In this document: piece after piece, positions 1 to 8,390 of the stretch
How the letters are laid out: each line of letters starts with the position of its first letter
Position numbering within the stretch: position 1 is the stretch's first letter
Assembly (NCBI RefSeq): GCF_029607905.1
Contig: NZ_JAPHEH010000001.1
Span: forward strand, 186,001 to 250,000
Source: Thiovibrio frasassiensis
GTDB taxonomy: Bacteria > Desulfobacterota > Desulfobulbia > Desulfobulbales > Desulfurivibrionaceae
Reading direction: 5' to 3'
Length of the DNA stretch: 64,000 nucleotides
Translations under genes and position numbers: made by a program
The notes under the pieces: generated by a model
The model's input: the letters and a program-made list of their open reading frames with translations, nothing else
Databases searched by the model: none
Told to the model about the DNA's origin: nothing

Positions 1-1363
1 CCAAGGAGCTGTTGCCCACCGGTTCATAGGTGGCAAGGGGCAGATCGGGCAGCATTCCCAAAACAATGGCCTGCCTCGGCGAGATATGGCGGCCAAAAGC
101 GCCGGCCACATAGATCCGGTGCAGATCAACAAAAGCGACCCCCACCTGGTTGGTCAGGGTGGTGAGGATGGCATACATGGCCGCCTTGGAACGCATGAGG
201 GCATCGAGATCCACCTGCCCCAGCACCACGGGCTGGCCATCCGCCGAATCCTTGCCCGGAACCACCACGAACTGGTAGCCGTCGCTCCCCGGAATCAAGC
301 GATCGCCGTCAGCCTGGGGCCGGAACTTGCCCCGGATATCGATCTGCCGGGTCAGATAGAGCTCCGCCACCAGATCGATGAGCCCGGAACCGCAGAGCCC
401 CTTGGGCTTGCCCTTGCCGATGGTTTCATACCGGATCTCGCCGCTGTCCGGATCGATCCGCACATGCTCGATGGCGCCGGGGCCCGCCCGCATCCCCATC
501 CGGGCCACGCCGCCTTCCAGGGCCGGGCCTGCAGCGCCGGCACAGGCGATGAGCCACTCCCGGTTGCCGACAATGACCTCGGCATTGGTACCCACATCAA
601 TGAGCATGCAGGTCTCCGTCTGCTGGTCCAACCCGCTCGCCAGCACGCCGGAGATCAGATCCCCGCCGAAATAGCTGCCCACGCTGGGCAAAAGCCAAAC
701 CGGCGCGGCCGGGTGGATGGCCAGGTTCAATTCTCCGGCCAGACAGGGATCCGGAGCGTTGACCATGGGAATGTATGGCTCGCGGCAGAGATGGTAGGGA
801 TTGATCTTGAGAAAAAAATGAACCATACTGGTATTGCCGGACACGGAAAGGGCCCGGATCTCGGCCACCGCCAGACCGGCCGCCCCGGCAAGCTCCGCGG
901 CCAGCTGATTGACCGAGTCGATTATTGCCCGGTGCAGCTCGGCCAGCCCCTCGTCTTTGGCTGCATGATGGATTCGGGTGAGGATATCGGCCCCGTAGCG
1001 GATCTGGCCATTTTCCAGGTCTGCTCGAGCCAGGATTGCGCCGGTACCCAGATCAAGCAGGGTTGCTTCGAGATGGGTGGTCCCCAGATCGAGGGCCATC
1101 CCGGCCAGAATCACCACCGGCTGGGGGAGAAAATCAACCAGCACCGGAGGGCCGGGGAGCACATTAATAATCGCACTCCCCTGAAAGCCGGCGGCGCGGA
1201 AGCGGCCGGCCACCTTGGCCAAACGATGATAGGGCACCACCGGTATTGCCCCGTTTAGATGCGGGGCCAGCGCCTTTTTCAAGCGATCGAGATCGCCGGT
1301 ATTATCGCCAAGACTGGGAGGGAGCGCGGCCACGGGAATGGTATGCACCAAGGCGTTCAGCAT
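1..1363 (-). CDS. RACo-like ASKHA-domain protein, partial (3' end outside window)
   Basis: The minus-strand reading frame starts at ATG 1363 and runs off the window, giving 454 codons. It matches the linker and ASKHA part of RACo/DUF4445 proteins, ATP-dependent reductive activators of corrinoid proteins. A phosphate-1 motif MALDLGTTH is near residue 89, SVSGNTSM near 173, DVGTNAE near 256, then CAGAAGPALEGG and GAIEHVRIDP. Family members usually begin with a 2Fe-2S ferredoxin domain of about 100 residues. Here an in-frame TAG lies about 20 codons upstream of ATG 1363, so that domain is absent or separately encoded. A GGAG sits 10 nt before the ATG. The family assignment is secure; the corrinoid partner is unknown and none is visible in the window. 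Confidence 0.8.
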   Translation of the reverse strand, partial: MLNALVHTIPVAALPPSLGDNTGDLDRLKKALAPHLNGAIPVVPYHRLAKVAGRFRAAGFQGSAIINVLPGPPVLVDFLPQPVVILAGMALDLGTTHLEATLLDLGTGAILARADLENGQIRYGADILTRIHHAAKDEGLAELHRAIIDSVNQLAAELAGAAGLAVAEIRALSVSGNTSMVHFFLKINPYHLCREPYIPMVNAPDPCLAGELNLAIHPAAPVWLLPSVGSYFGGDLISGVLASGLDQQTETCMLIDVGTNAEVIVGNREWLIACAGAAGPALEGGVARMGMRAGPGAIEHVRIDPDSGEIRYETIGKGKPKGLCGSGLIDLVAELYLTRQIDIRGKFRPQADGDRLIPGSDGYQFVVVPGKDSADGQPVVLGQVDLDALMRSKAAMYAILTTLTNQVGVAFVDLHRIYVAGAFGRHISPRQAIVLGMLPDLPLATYEPVGNSSL

Positions 1364-1560
1364 AACCGGGCAACTCCGAAAAGATTCTTCATGGGCTTCT
1401 GTATCATGCCCGATATACTATGCCTCCTGCCGGGAAAAGTCCCTAAAAAAATGGACCGGGCAGCCCCGAGCACATCAGAACAGCGACAGGCTTGACGTTC
1501 AGGATGGGCAATGGTAAAGAGCCAGATCAGGGTCGAAAATTACGAATAGCCTCAGAGCTG

Positions 1561-1700
1561 TAACTGTTCAGCAGCGCCACTTCGCTGCTGCCGCAGAGGC
1601 GCGACAGAGGCCTAAGCGCTATACATCGGTGCGTTTAAACCGATAACAGCCAAGCGAGCACAGCGAGACTGCGAAGCAGAGCGCTGCTGCAGGACAGTTA
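1561..1700. repeat. Palindromic element (hairpin family 1) in the lptF leader
   Basis: The ends are an imperfect inverted repeat: taactgt-t-cagcagcg at 1561-1576 against cgctgctg-cagg-acagtta at 1682-1700. The left part, ctgttcagcagcgccac, is nearly the same as the arm of the element at 16234-16341. The element abuts the lptF start codon and so forms its untranslated leader. It has no coding capacity. A MITE- or REP-like element is the most likely identity. Confidence 0.6.
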
Positions 1701-1704
1701 TAAC

Positions 1705-2898
1705 ATGCCCTTATTGCTCTATACTTACATCGCCACCGAGATCCTGGCCCCGTTTTTCGCGAGCTTTCTCATCATCAATGCCATCCTCTTTCTCGGCAAG
1801 CTTGTCCCCCTGCTGAACATGATCTTCGACTTCGGCGTCGGCTCCGGCGACTTCCTCCGCCTCTGCGCCTACATGCTCCCCAACCTGATGCTCTTTTCCA
1901 TTCCCATGGCCAGCATGACCGCGGTCATTGTCGCCGTAACCAGGATGGTGAACGACAATGAGATCATGGCCCTCAAGGCCAACGGCATCGGCCTGGTTCG
2001 TCTGCTGCCGCCGGTTTTCGTCATCGCGCTCGCCACCTCCCTGCTCACTTATTTTTCCGCGGTCACCCTGATTCCCCAGGGCACCCTGGCCATGAAAACG
2101 CTTTTTATCCAGATGGCAAAGGAAAAAATCGATCAGGGCGTGCAGCCCGGGCAGTTCAGCGAAGGACTGGCCAATGTTGTCTTGTATATCGATGCGGTTG
2201 ATCCACAAACCAGACAATGGCAAGGGGTCTATGTCTCCGACATGCGGCACGGTGATACCCCCATGACCATCGTCGCCAAAACCGGCACCCTCACCGCCCA
2301 GCCGGAGAAGATGCTGCTCACTCTCTCCCTGGCGGACGGCACCCTGCACCGGGCCAACGAAAATATCACTCAGACCATCCGCTTTGACCGCTACCAGGTC
2401 AACCTGCCCATCAAGGCACCCACCGAAATCGCCGGCACCTCCCTGAGCGAGGTGGGGAAAAACGGCCTGAGCCAGGCGCAGCTCCTGGAACAGGTGACTC
2501 GCCATGGGGCAAAAAGCGTTATCGGCATGGGCATGCTCATGGAGTACCATGTCCGCATGGCCATGCCGGCGGGCGGCTTCATCCTGACCATTCTGGGTCT
2601 GCCCCTGGCCATGCTGGCCCGGCCCGGCCGCAGGCCGGTGGGGGTGCCGCTGGGCCTGCTGTTTTTCGTCCTCTACTATGTGCTGTTCACCGCCGGTCGG
2701 GCCATTGCCGAAAGCGGCCATCTCCCGGTCGCCCTCGGTCTCTGGCTGTCCAACATCCTGATGGCTTTTTTCACCGTCATGCTCACCCGGCAGGTGGCCA
2801 AAGAGAGCGTCCCCCTCTTCCTCACCCGCCTGAGCGGGCCGGCCCTGGCCCTGCTGGCCAGACTGCCGGGAAGCAAAATCGGAGGGAAACTGCCATGA
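1705..2898 (+). CDS. lptF: LptF-type permease of the LPS export ABC transporter
   Basis: 397-residue YjgP/YjgQ family protein. N-terminal membrane segments (about residues 10-120) include LMLFSIPMASMTAVIVAVTR, then a periplasmic beta-jellyroll-like region (about 130-270), then C-terminal membrane segments including LTILGLPLAMLARPGRRPVG. With LptG it forms the membrane part of LptB2FG, which extracts lipopolysaccharide from the inner membrane. The stop overlaps the lptG start (ATGA), so the two are co-translated. lptB, lptA and lptC are not adjacent. The start lies directly behind the palindromic element at 1561-1700, with AGGA about 10 nt upstream as a weak ribosome-binding site. Confidence 0.9.
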   Translation: MPLLLYTYIATEILAPFFASFLIINAILFLGKLVPLLNMIFDFGVGSGDFLRLCAYMLPNLMLFSIPMASMTAVIVAVTRMVNDNEIMALKANGIGLVRLLPPVFVIALATSLLTYFSAVTLIPQGTLAMKTLFIQMAKEKIDQGVQPGQFSEGLANVVLYIDAVDPQTRQWQGVYVSDMRHGDTPMTIVAKTGTLTAQPEKMLLTLSLADGTLHRANENITQTIRFDRYQVNLPIKAPTEIAGTSLSEVGKNGLSQAQLLEQVTRHGAKSVIGMGMLMEYHVRMAMPAGGFILTILGLPLAMLARPGRRPVGVPLGLLFFVLYYVLFTAGRAIAESGHLPVALGLWLSNILMAFFTVMLTRQVAKESVPLFLTRLSGPALALLARLPGSKIGGKLP

Positions 2899-3971
2899 AG
2901 CTGCTGGATCGCTACCTCATGGCCCAGTTCGCCAAGAACCTGGTGCTGGTCATCTGCTCCCTGATCGCCATCTATCTGCTCGTCGATTTTTTCGAGCGGC
3001 TGGACAACTTCCTGGAAGCAAAAAAGACCATCGGCCTGGCGATCCAGTTCCTGCTGCTCAAGCTGCCCTTCATGTACATGCAGCTCATCCCGGTCTGTCT
3101 CCTGCTGGCCGGCATCATCACCCTGGGCATCCTCAATCAGCATCTTGAATTCATGGCCCTCATGGCCAGCGGGATCAGCGTTCTCCGCATCATCCGCCCA
3201 CTGCTGGTCGCGGCGGCTCTTTTCACCCTGCTCACCCTGGCCATCGGCCAATGGCTGCTTCCCCCCACCACCGCCGCGACCAACCGCATCTGGTACGAGG
3301 AGGTCAAACGTGAAATCCCCAGGGGGATCATTCGCGATGGCCGCACCTATTTCCGGGGCACGGAAGGGATTTATTCCTTTGTCCGTCCCAACCCGAACAA
3401 AAACGAGTTCCGCAACTTCTCCTTTACCGCCTTTGATGCCGAACACGGCTTGATCACCATGCTCACCGCCGACAGCGCCAGCTGGGAGAGTGGCAATTGG
3501 CTGCTCAAAAACGGCCAGCAAAAACAACGCAACGACAAGGGGGGCTTTTCCGTCTCTCTTTTTAAAACGCTCTCCCACGGCTTTGCCGAAGCGCCGGAGG
3601 AGTTCTTTGTGCCGCCATACAAAATCGAGGAGCTTTCCTACACCAAGCTGCTGCGGCAGGCCAGGGACAGCAAGGCTTCCAACCATGAGGCGCTGGTGGA
3701 ATTCCACCGCCGTCTCTCCTATGCCTTCCTGGGCATTCCCCTGCTCCTTCTGGGAATCCCGGTGCTGCTCTCCGTGCATAAAACCAGGGGCCGCGATCTG
3801 GCGCTGGCCATCCCGGTCAGTTGCGGCTTGGCCTTTGCCGCCTGGGGCGGCTGGAGCGCCACCCAGTCCCTGGCCACGACCGCCGTACTGCCGCCGGGCA
3901 TCGCCTCCTGGTCCATCCATGTGCTGACCATCGGCCTCGGCTGTTTCCTCTTAAAAAAACACAACCAGTAA
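2895..3971 (+). CDS. lptG: LptG-type permease of the LPS export ABC transporter
   Basis: 358-residue YjgP/YjgQ family partner of LptF. It starts MKLLDRYLMAQFAKNLVLV, typical of LptG, followed by membrane segments, a central periplasmic domain (about residues 130-260), and a C-terminal membrane bundle with FLGIPLLLLGIPVLLSVHKT and GCFLLKKHNQ at the end. It overlaps lptF by 4 nt and is followed after 10 nt by the next gene, so the downstream cysteine protein and activase are probably in the same transcript. F/G assignment rests on order and the N-terminus. Confidence 0.9.
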   Translation: MKLLDRYLMAQFAKNLVLVICSLIAIYLLVDFFERLDNFLEAKKTIGLAIQFLLLKLPFMYMQLIPVCLLLAGIITLGILNQHLEFMALMASGISVLRIIRPLLVAAALFTLLTLAIGQWLLPPTTAATNRIWYEEVKREIPRGIIRDGRTYFRGTEGIYSFVRPNPNKNEFRNFSFTAFDAEHGLITMLTADSASWESGNWLLKNGQQKQRNDKGGFSVSLFKTLSHGFAEAPEEFFVPPYKIEELSYTKLLRQARDSKASNHEALVEFHRRLSYAFLGIPLLLLGIPVLLSVHKTRGRDLALAIPVSCGLAFAAWGGWSATQSLATTAVLPPGIASWSIHVLTIGLGCFLLKKHNQ

Positions 3972-3981
3972 CCCCCGCGAC

Positions 3982-4761
3982 ATGGCCCACGATTCAGCAC
4001 CATTAGCCGCCATCCTTAGCCGCTTCCGGAAGATCGGCATCATCGGCATCCCGCCCCTGGCCGTGATCCGGACGGCGAACGAACATGGCCTCGTCATCCA
4101 CGACCTGGACGAGCCCTTGGTCCGCGAAGATCTCGAGACCGCCAGCCCTTTTCTCCCCCGGGTTTACTGCGCCATCCTCCGCACCGCCGTGGTCAACGCC
4201 CTGCACCTTGAACTCGATGCCATCTATGTGGACACCGGCCCGGGCAAGTGCGATTGCGCCCTGCACACGGCAACGATCCTGGCCGAGGCGTTACCCATTC
4301 CGGTGATCTCCACCAAGAATATGGACAGTGTTGCCTACGGCACCCCGCTCTGCCAGGCATGCCTGCCCCTCACCGCCCGGATGGTGGCCATTACCGCAGG
4401 GGTCAAATCCGCAGCCCCCTACGACAAACCGATGCAGCCCTGTCTGCCCACCGCCGCTTTCTGGGGGGTGCCGCCCAGGGATTTCTCGATCCTCGATCTC
4501 TTTCCGGCAACCACCCACATCTACGGCTGGGCCCGCTGCATGGAAAACAAGACCCCGGCCGATCACGAGCTGGAAGCGCTGTACAACCCCCAGGTGCCCA
4601 CGGTTTTCTTCGCCCAGTCCTTTTGCGCCAAAACCGCCCTGGCCCGCTATCTGGCGAAAAAACACCCCCACGCCCTCTATCTGGATGTGGATGTGCACAC
4701 CAGCAGCAGTGCCCGGGCCAAGGTCCAGGCCTTTCTCGAGCTTTCCGGGGTGCACCCATGA
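3982..4761 (+). CDS. Cysteine-rich conserved protein linked to an activase
   Basis: 259 residues, soluble, no membrane segment. I do not recognise the family. Visible features are an N-terminal Rossmann-like start (IGIIGIPPLAVIRTANEHG), a TGPGKCDCALHTA motif near residue 86, then CQAC, PMQPCLP, ARCMENKTP and QSFCAK, giving about seven cysteines that could bind a metal or Fe-S cluster. Its stop overlaps the start of the following BadF/HgdC-type activase (ATGA), a strong hint that the two work together. By analogy with 2-hydroxyacyl-CoA dehydratase systems it could be the reduced target or an electron carrier, but no dehydratase signature is present. The function is open. Confidence 0.6.
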   Translation: MAHDSAPLAAILSRFRKIGIIGIPPLAVIRTANEHGLVIHDLDEPLVREDLETASPFLPRVYCAILRTAVVNALHLELDAIYVDTGPGKCDCALHTATILAEALPIPVISTKNMDSVAYGTPLCQACLPLTARMVAITAGVKSAAPYDKPMQPCLPTAAFWGVPPRDFSILDLFPATTHIYGWARCMENKTPADHELEALYNPQVPTVFFAQSFCAKTALARYLAKKHPHALYLDVDVHTSSSARAKVQAFLELSGVHP

Positions 4762-5429
4762 TCCTGGGCGATTTCGGCACCTCCTACTGCAAATTTCTTG
4801 ATCTCGCGGCACCGAATGGTGGGCCGACCATCATGGCCACCAAGGAACTGCCCAAGGGCCTGCGGGTGGATCTCGCCACCGGCCACAACGGAAAGCGCTT
4901 TGCCGACCGCTATATCAACGAGCTGATTGCCCTGGCCAGGGGCGGCGAGACCCTGATCAGAGATGAAGAATACGTGCTGCTCGACTGCGGCAGCCGCGAC
5001 ATCAAGTTTATCAAGTATCAGAACGGCAAGCTGGCGGACATGGGGTGGAACGCGGAATGCGGGGCATCGATGGGCTTCACCATCGAGCTGCTGGAGCGGT
5101 ATTATGACTTGGACTATGCTCACCTCCAGGTCCCGGAGCAGACCTTTTCCGTGACCTGCGGGGTCTTGGGGATGAGCGATATCTTTGACGCGGTGATCTC
5201 CGGGGTCCCGGTGGCCGAGGCGGTGGCCCGCTTTGTCAAGGGAATCGCCATCAATGCCTACCGCTTCGCCGGTTCCCCGGCCAAGCTCTACCTCTCCGGC
5301 GGGCTCTGCGACAACCCACTTTTTATGGGGAGCTTTCCCTGCCAGGTCACGCCGCTGGGCCGCTTCGTACTCCTGCGCGGCTTGGAGGCGAGCGCGGCAA
5401 CACCCTCCTCCGACTCCGAGCCGAGGTAA
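4758..5429 (+). CDS. Divergent BadF/BcrAD/HgdC-type ATPase (activase-like)
   Basis: 223 residues starting at the ATG that overlaps the upstream stop. The fold signature is ASKHA: MILGDFGTSYCKFLDL (phosphate 1), LLDCGSRDIKFIKY (phosphate 2) and LYLSGGLCDN (adenosine motif). Family activases dimerise around a 4Fe-4S cluster held by one cysteine in a KCAAGTG-type motif and one in a CTVF-type motif. The counterparts here appear to be NAECGASMGF and VTCGVLGMSD, so the cluster-binding cysteines look conserved. It is shorter than HgdC (about 260). The likely role is ATP-driven electron transfer to a partner, possibly the cysteine-rich protein encoded just upstream. Confidence 0.7.
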   Translation: MILGDFGTSYCKFLDLAAPNGGPTIMATKELPKGLRVDLATGHNGKRFADRYINELIALARGGETLIRDEEYVLLDCGSRDIKFIKYQNGKLADMGWNAECGASMGFTIELLERYYDLDYAHLQVPEQTFSVTCGVLGMSDIFDAVISGVPVAEAVARFVKGIAINAYRFAGSPAKLYLSGGLCDNPLFMGSFPCQVTPLGRFVLLRGLEASAATPSSDSEPR

Positions 5430-5434
5430 AACCG

Positions 5435-5638
5435 GTGCCTACACCCGCATCAGAGCGGCCAAACTGCCTGGCCTGCCTCCACTTCTACATCACCCACGAA
5501 GCATCGCGTCCATACGGCTGCAGGGCCTTGGGCTTCAAATCCCTGCAGTATCCCTCAATGGTGGTGTTTGCCAGCTCCGGCATCCATTGCCAGGTTTTTT
5601 CCGCGAAAAACCGGCGGACGCAAACCGAGCATAAGTAA
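5435..5638 (+). CDS. Small conserved cysteine protein
   Basis: 67 residues with a GTG start preceded by GAGG. The sequence contains CLACLHFYITHE, PYGCRALGFKS, PSMVVFASSGIHC and a terminal lysine-rich tail. The four cysteines (CxxC, then two single) suggest a metal site. The pattern CxxCxHFYIT...PYGCRxxGFKS...SSGxxCxxF resembles a small conserved hypothetical family I have seen in anaerobic proteobacteria; no function is known to me. It follows the activase by 5 nt and should be the last gene of the lptFG-activase run. Confidence 0.65.
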   Translation: MPTPASERPNCLACLHFYITHEASRPYGCRALGFKSLQYPSMVVFASSGIHCQVFSAKNRRTQTEHK

Positions 5639-5674
5639 AAGAACATATTGACGTGATGCCATCTTCCCAGCATT

Positions 5675-6130
5675 TCTGAATGAACCTTTCTGCTGTTCCC
5701 TTTTTCTTCTTTTGCGTGCCCAAAAGAAGAAACAAGAAAAAGGCACCCCAGCCAGTCCTGGCCCTGCGGGCTCCCCTCACTTCTCGACGATGGCGGGACG
5801 CAGAAAAACTCGGGCTTCGCCCTCAGACAGTCGGAGTCTTCGCTTACCTTCTGCGTCTTTTCCGCCCCCGTCTGCGAGGCTCGGCAGGACAAATGGGGAG
5901 AATAAATAAATTCCCATTGGCACGCAGCCGAGCACCGGAGAGGCTGCCGAAAAGGGATTTGCACTGTCTGAGCGAAGCGAGTTTGCAAAGCCACAGCAGC
6001 ATCGAGGAGCACAGGGCATCCCGCCCACGGCGGGACAAGGGACACAGGGTGCCCTTTCTTCGCCGCTTCGCTGCTGGTTCGTTTCTTTGTACCCTGAAGG
6101 GCATAAAGTTCCGCAAAGAAATGAACAAAG
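5675..6130 (+). repeat. Composite dispersed repeat, copy A (modules 1 and 2)
   Basis: Module 1 (about 5695-5895) carries the palindrome cttttgcgtgcccaaaag, the gccagtcctggccctgcggg segment and the cgccctcagacagt segment. Module 2 (about 5912-6130) starts cccattggcacgcagccgag and ends near cgcaaagaaatgaac. Both modules recur in inverted order at 34108-34515, and module 2 alone at 12697-12925. Reading frames through it give low-complexity products (FFFFCVPKRRNKKK) and are not credible genes. It fills the 540-bp gap between the small cysteine protein and the radical SAM gene. Confidence 0.85.
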
Positions 6131-6180
6131 GAATACCCTCGATTTCTCAGAATGGTGGGAATGGTTGTGACTCAGAGATG

Positions 6181-7233
6181 TTACGAATCAACAGAAATAA
6201 GAACCACACTCTGCCGCAGCTGGTCTGCACTAAACACCGTTTCCACCCCCTCAAGCAGTCCCAAGGCGACAAGCCGTTTGACATTGGCGTTGCCCTTGCC
6301 CCGGTAGATGGACTCGTCCGCCTTGGCAAGCGACAATCGGTGGGATTGGTGGCGCGGCCGGGCTCCAAGCGCGGCGCGGAGCTGGTTGAAGAAGAGCCGG
6401 GAAAGCACCAACTCGCCAAAGGCCGGATGGTAAGGGCCGGCAAGCATCGTTTCTTCCAATGATGCAGAAGGCTGCAACCCCATGCGCACCACCGGAATCC
6501 CCTGCGCCGTAAAAATAGACCAGAGCCGACCACCCAGGGCCACCCCCTGCAACAGAGACAAGGGGCGATACTCCCCCTTGCGGTAGAGTTCCGCCAAGGG
6601 ACTGCCGGAGATCACCAGGCAGGGGTAGAGCCGGACCATATCCGGGCGCAATGCCGCAGCGTGTCTGGCGCTGGCCAAGGCCGTTGTCGTACTGTCGCCG
6701 GGCAATCCGAGCATGAGCTGCAGCCCCACCCGGATCCCTGCCTCTTTCAGACAGGCAACCGCAATGCCGACCTGGGCCGCGCTATGGCCCCGGCCGCTGG
6801 CCGCGAGCACCCGGTCATCCAGCGACTGGGCGCCCAACTCCACGATACCGACTCCCTGCTCTTTCAAGAATCCGGCGATTTCCGGGGTTATGTAATCCGG
6901 GCGGGTGGAAAGCCTCAGTTCCCGAACCTGTCCCGAGGCCAGAAAGGGCTGGGCCGCGCCGAGCAATTCCCGCTGCCGATCCATGGCAAGGCCGGTGAAG
7001 CTGCCCCCGTAAAAGGCGACCTGCACCGGGGCCTCGGGATGGCGGCGGGGCCAGGCAAGCTGGGTGCGGATGGTCTCCGCCACCTCGCGGCCACCGACCA
7101 TCCCCTCGGCGGCACCGGTGATACTGCGCTGGTTACAGAAGAGGCATTGATGGGGACAACCCTGATGGGCAATGAAGATGGGGATGACAAAGGGAGATGG
7201 CATGACGTTAGAAGAAGCACGCTCTGAAACCAC
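6181..7233 (-). CDS. Radical SAM protein, Elp3/YhcC-like
   Basis: 350 residues. The radical SAM cluster motif is CPHQCLFCNQ (CxxxCxxC) near residue 26, followed by YGGSFTGL (GGxF-type), STRPDYITPE, GIVELGAQSLDD and GLQLMLGLPGD. These are features of the ELP3-like radical SAM group often found next to rnc. The substrate is unknown. The C-terminal half lacks the Elp3 acetyltransferase domain. Start is GTG 7233, two bases after the rnc stop; ATG 7203 (MPSPFVIPIF) is an equally possible start. It is probably co-transcribed with rnc. Confidence 0.8.
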   Translation of the reverse strand: MVSERASSNVMPSPFVIPIFIAHQGCPHQCLFCNQRSITGAAEGMVGGREVAETIRTQLAWPRRHPEAPVQVAFYGGSFTGLAMDRQRELLGAAQPFLASGQVRELRLSTRPDYITPEIAGFLKEQGVGIVELGAQSLDDRVLAASGRGHSAAQVGIAVACLKEAGIRVGLQLMLGLPGDSTTTALASARHAAALRPDMVRLYPCLVISGSPLAELYRKGEYRPLSLLQGVALGGRLWSIFTAQGIPVVRMGLQPSASLEETMLAGPYHPAFGELVLSRLFFNQLRAALGARPRHQSHRLSLAKADESIYRGKGNANVKRLVALGLLEGVETVFSADQLRQSVVLISVDS

Positions 7234-7236
7234 GGC

Positions 7237-7974
7237 TCACTTGGTGCCCTGCCCGGGCTTGGCGAGATTCTTGAGCGCCATGGCCGCAGCTTCCTGCTCC
7301 GCTTCCTTCTTGCTGCGGGCGCTGCCCCGGCCAAGAATTTCCTCCCGGAAACGGACCGAGACATGGAAGGTTTTGTTATGATCCGGCCCTTCATCCCCCT
7401 CCAAGACATAGCGGGGGCCTTCGTTGAACCGCTCCTGCAAAAGCTCTTGGAGCGAACTCTTGGCATCGGCGAGGAACATGCTCTGCTGGCGGTCGTCAAA
7501 CCAGGGAATAAAATGACGCTCAACAAATCCGGCGGCGGCCTCATAGCCACCATCGAGAAAAATGGCCCCGGCCACCGCTTCAAAGGCACAGGAAAGGATG
7601 GAGGCCTTTTCCCGGCCGAGATTGGCCTCTTCACCCTTGCCCAGCAGGAGAAATCTGCCCAGATCGAGATCTTTTGCCATCCGGGCCAGGTGTCGCTCGT
7701 TGACCAGAGCCGACCGCAGCCTGGTGAGATCCCCCTCCTGCATCTCCGGGAAATGGTGAAAAAGCGCGTAGCCGACGGTGAGATCGAGCACCGCGTCCCC
7801 TAAAAACTCCAGGGTCTCGTTGTCCTTCTGGCCCTGCCGCCCCTGCTCAAAGGCGTAAGAGCTGTGGACCATCGCTATCTGAAGATGGACGCGGTCACGG
7901 AACGCGTAGCCGAGACTTTCCTCAAGCAGGTACAGGTCTGGTTGCGGTGTTTGCGTAAGGGAATTGATGGTCAC
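7237..7974 (-). CDS. rnc: Ribonuclease III
   Basis: 245 residues from GTG 7974 (VTINSLTQTPQPDLY). The RNase III signature NETLEFLGDAVLDL is near residue 45, with the second acidic cluster in SCAFEAVAGAIFLDGG (about 120). The C-terminal double-stranded RNA binding domain (about 165-240) contains GRGSARSKKEAEQEAAAMAL. The length matches the family (226-250). It processes rRNA precursors and other duplex RNA. The frame is open further upstream, but the extra sequence shows no conservation, so the GTG is preferred; no strong ribosome-binding site is visible. The radical SAM gene follows at once. Confidence 0.9.
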   Translation of the reverse strand: MTINSLTQTPQPDLYLLEESLGYAFRDRVHLQIAMVHSSYAFEQGRQGQKDNETLEFLGDAVLDLTVGYALFHHFPEMQEGDLTRLRSALVNERHLARMAKDLDLGRFLLLGKGEEANLGREKASILSCAFEAVAGAIFLDGGYEAAAGFVERHFIPWFDDRQQSMFLADAKSSLQELLQERFNEGPRYVLEGDEGPDHNKTFHVSVRFREEILGRGSARSKKEAEQEAAAMALKNLAKPGQGTK

Positions 7975-8187
7975 GATATCTAGGGCAATGGCTAAGAGTA
8001 ATCGGTAAGGGCGCTGGCCCTTGCGGCAACGAAACACCATACCGCAACCGCCGAAAAAGGGCAACGGATCAGCCGCTCCGGCGCATGGCTTTCCCCCTTT
8101 TTTCCTTGCCTGCCGCAGGGCAGCGCGGAACACACATTTTCCCTTGTCAAAAAAACGATCTGCGTTTAAGATTGCCCCCACCAAAAA

Positions 8188-8262
8188 GGCGGCGTAGCCA
8201 AGTGGTAAGGCAGTGGTCTGCAAAACCATTATTCAGCGGTTCAAATCCGCTCGCCGCCTCCA
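8188..8262 (+). tRNA. tRNA-Cys (anticodon GCA)
   Basis: 75 nt with acceptor arms GGCGGCG (8188-8194) and CGCCGCC (8252-8258), discriminator T and encoded CCA. The anticodon loop is CTGCAAA, giving GCA, and the T arm contains GGTTCAAATCC. A terminator follows at once. Foreign island 1 begins about 130 bp downstream. Confidence 0.95.
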
Positions 8263-8272
8263 TTAAACATCC

Positions 8273-8307
8273 AAAAGGGTCAGCCAGTTACGGCTGGCCC
8301 TTTTTTT
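8273..8307 (+). terminator. Terminator after tRNA-Cys
   Basis: Stem gggtcagccag / cggctggccc with a short loop, followed by seven T. It is placed 11 nt after the tRNA. Confidence 0.8.
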
Positions 8308-8390
8308 GTCTGAAAATCCCCCTCCCCCACCCAAGCAAAAACACAGGTCTACTTTTCCGCCCTAACCCACCGTCTTGAAACAATAAACCC

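Noticed and set aside
86-1258. A 390-codon plus-strand reading frame
   Set aside because: It is antisense to the RACo-like gene; the product is rich in G/H/P/Q without domains and the opposite strand shows the real motifs.
5680-6462. Reading frames through composite repeat copy A
   Set aside because: They translate repeat DNA (FFFFCVPKRRNKKK) and recur in every copy in other frames; not genes.
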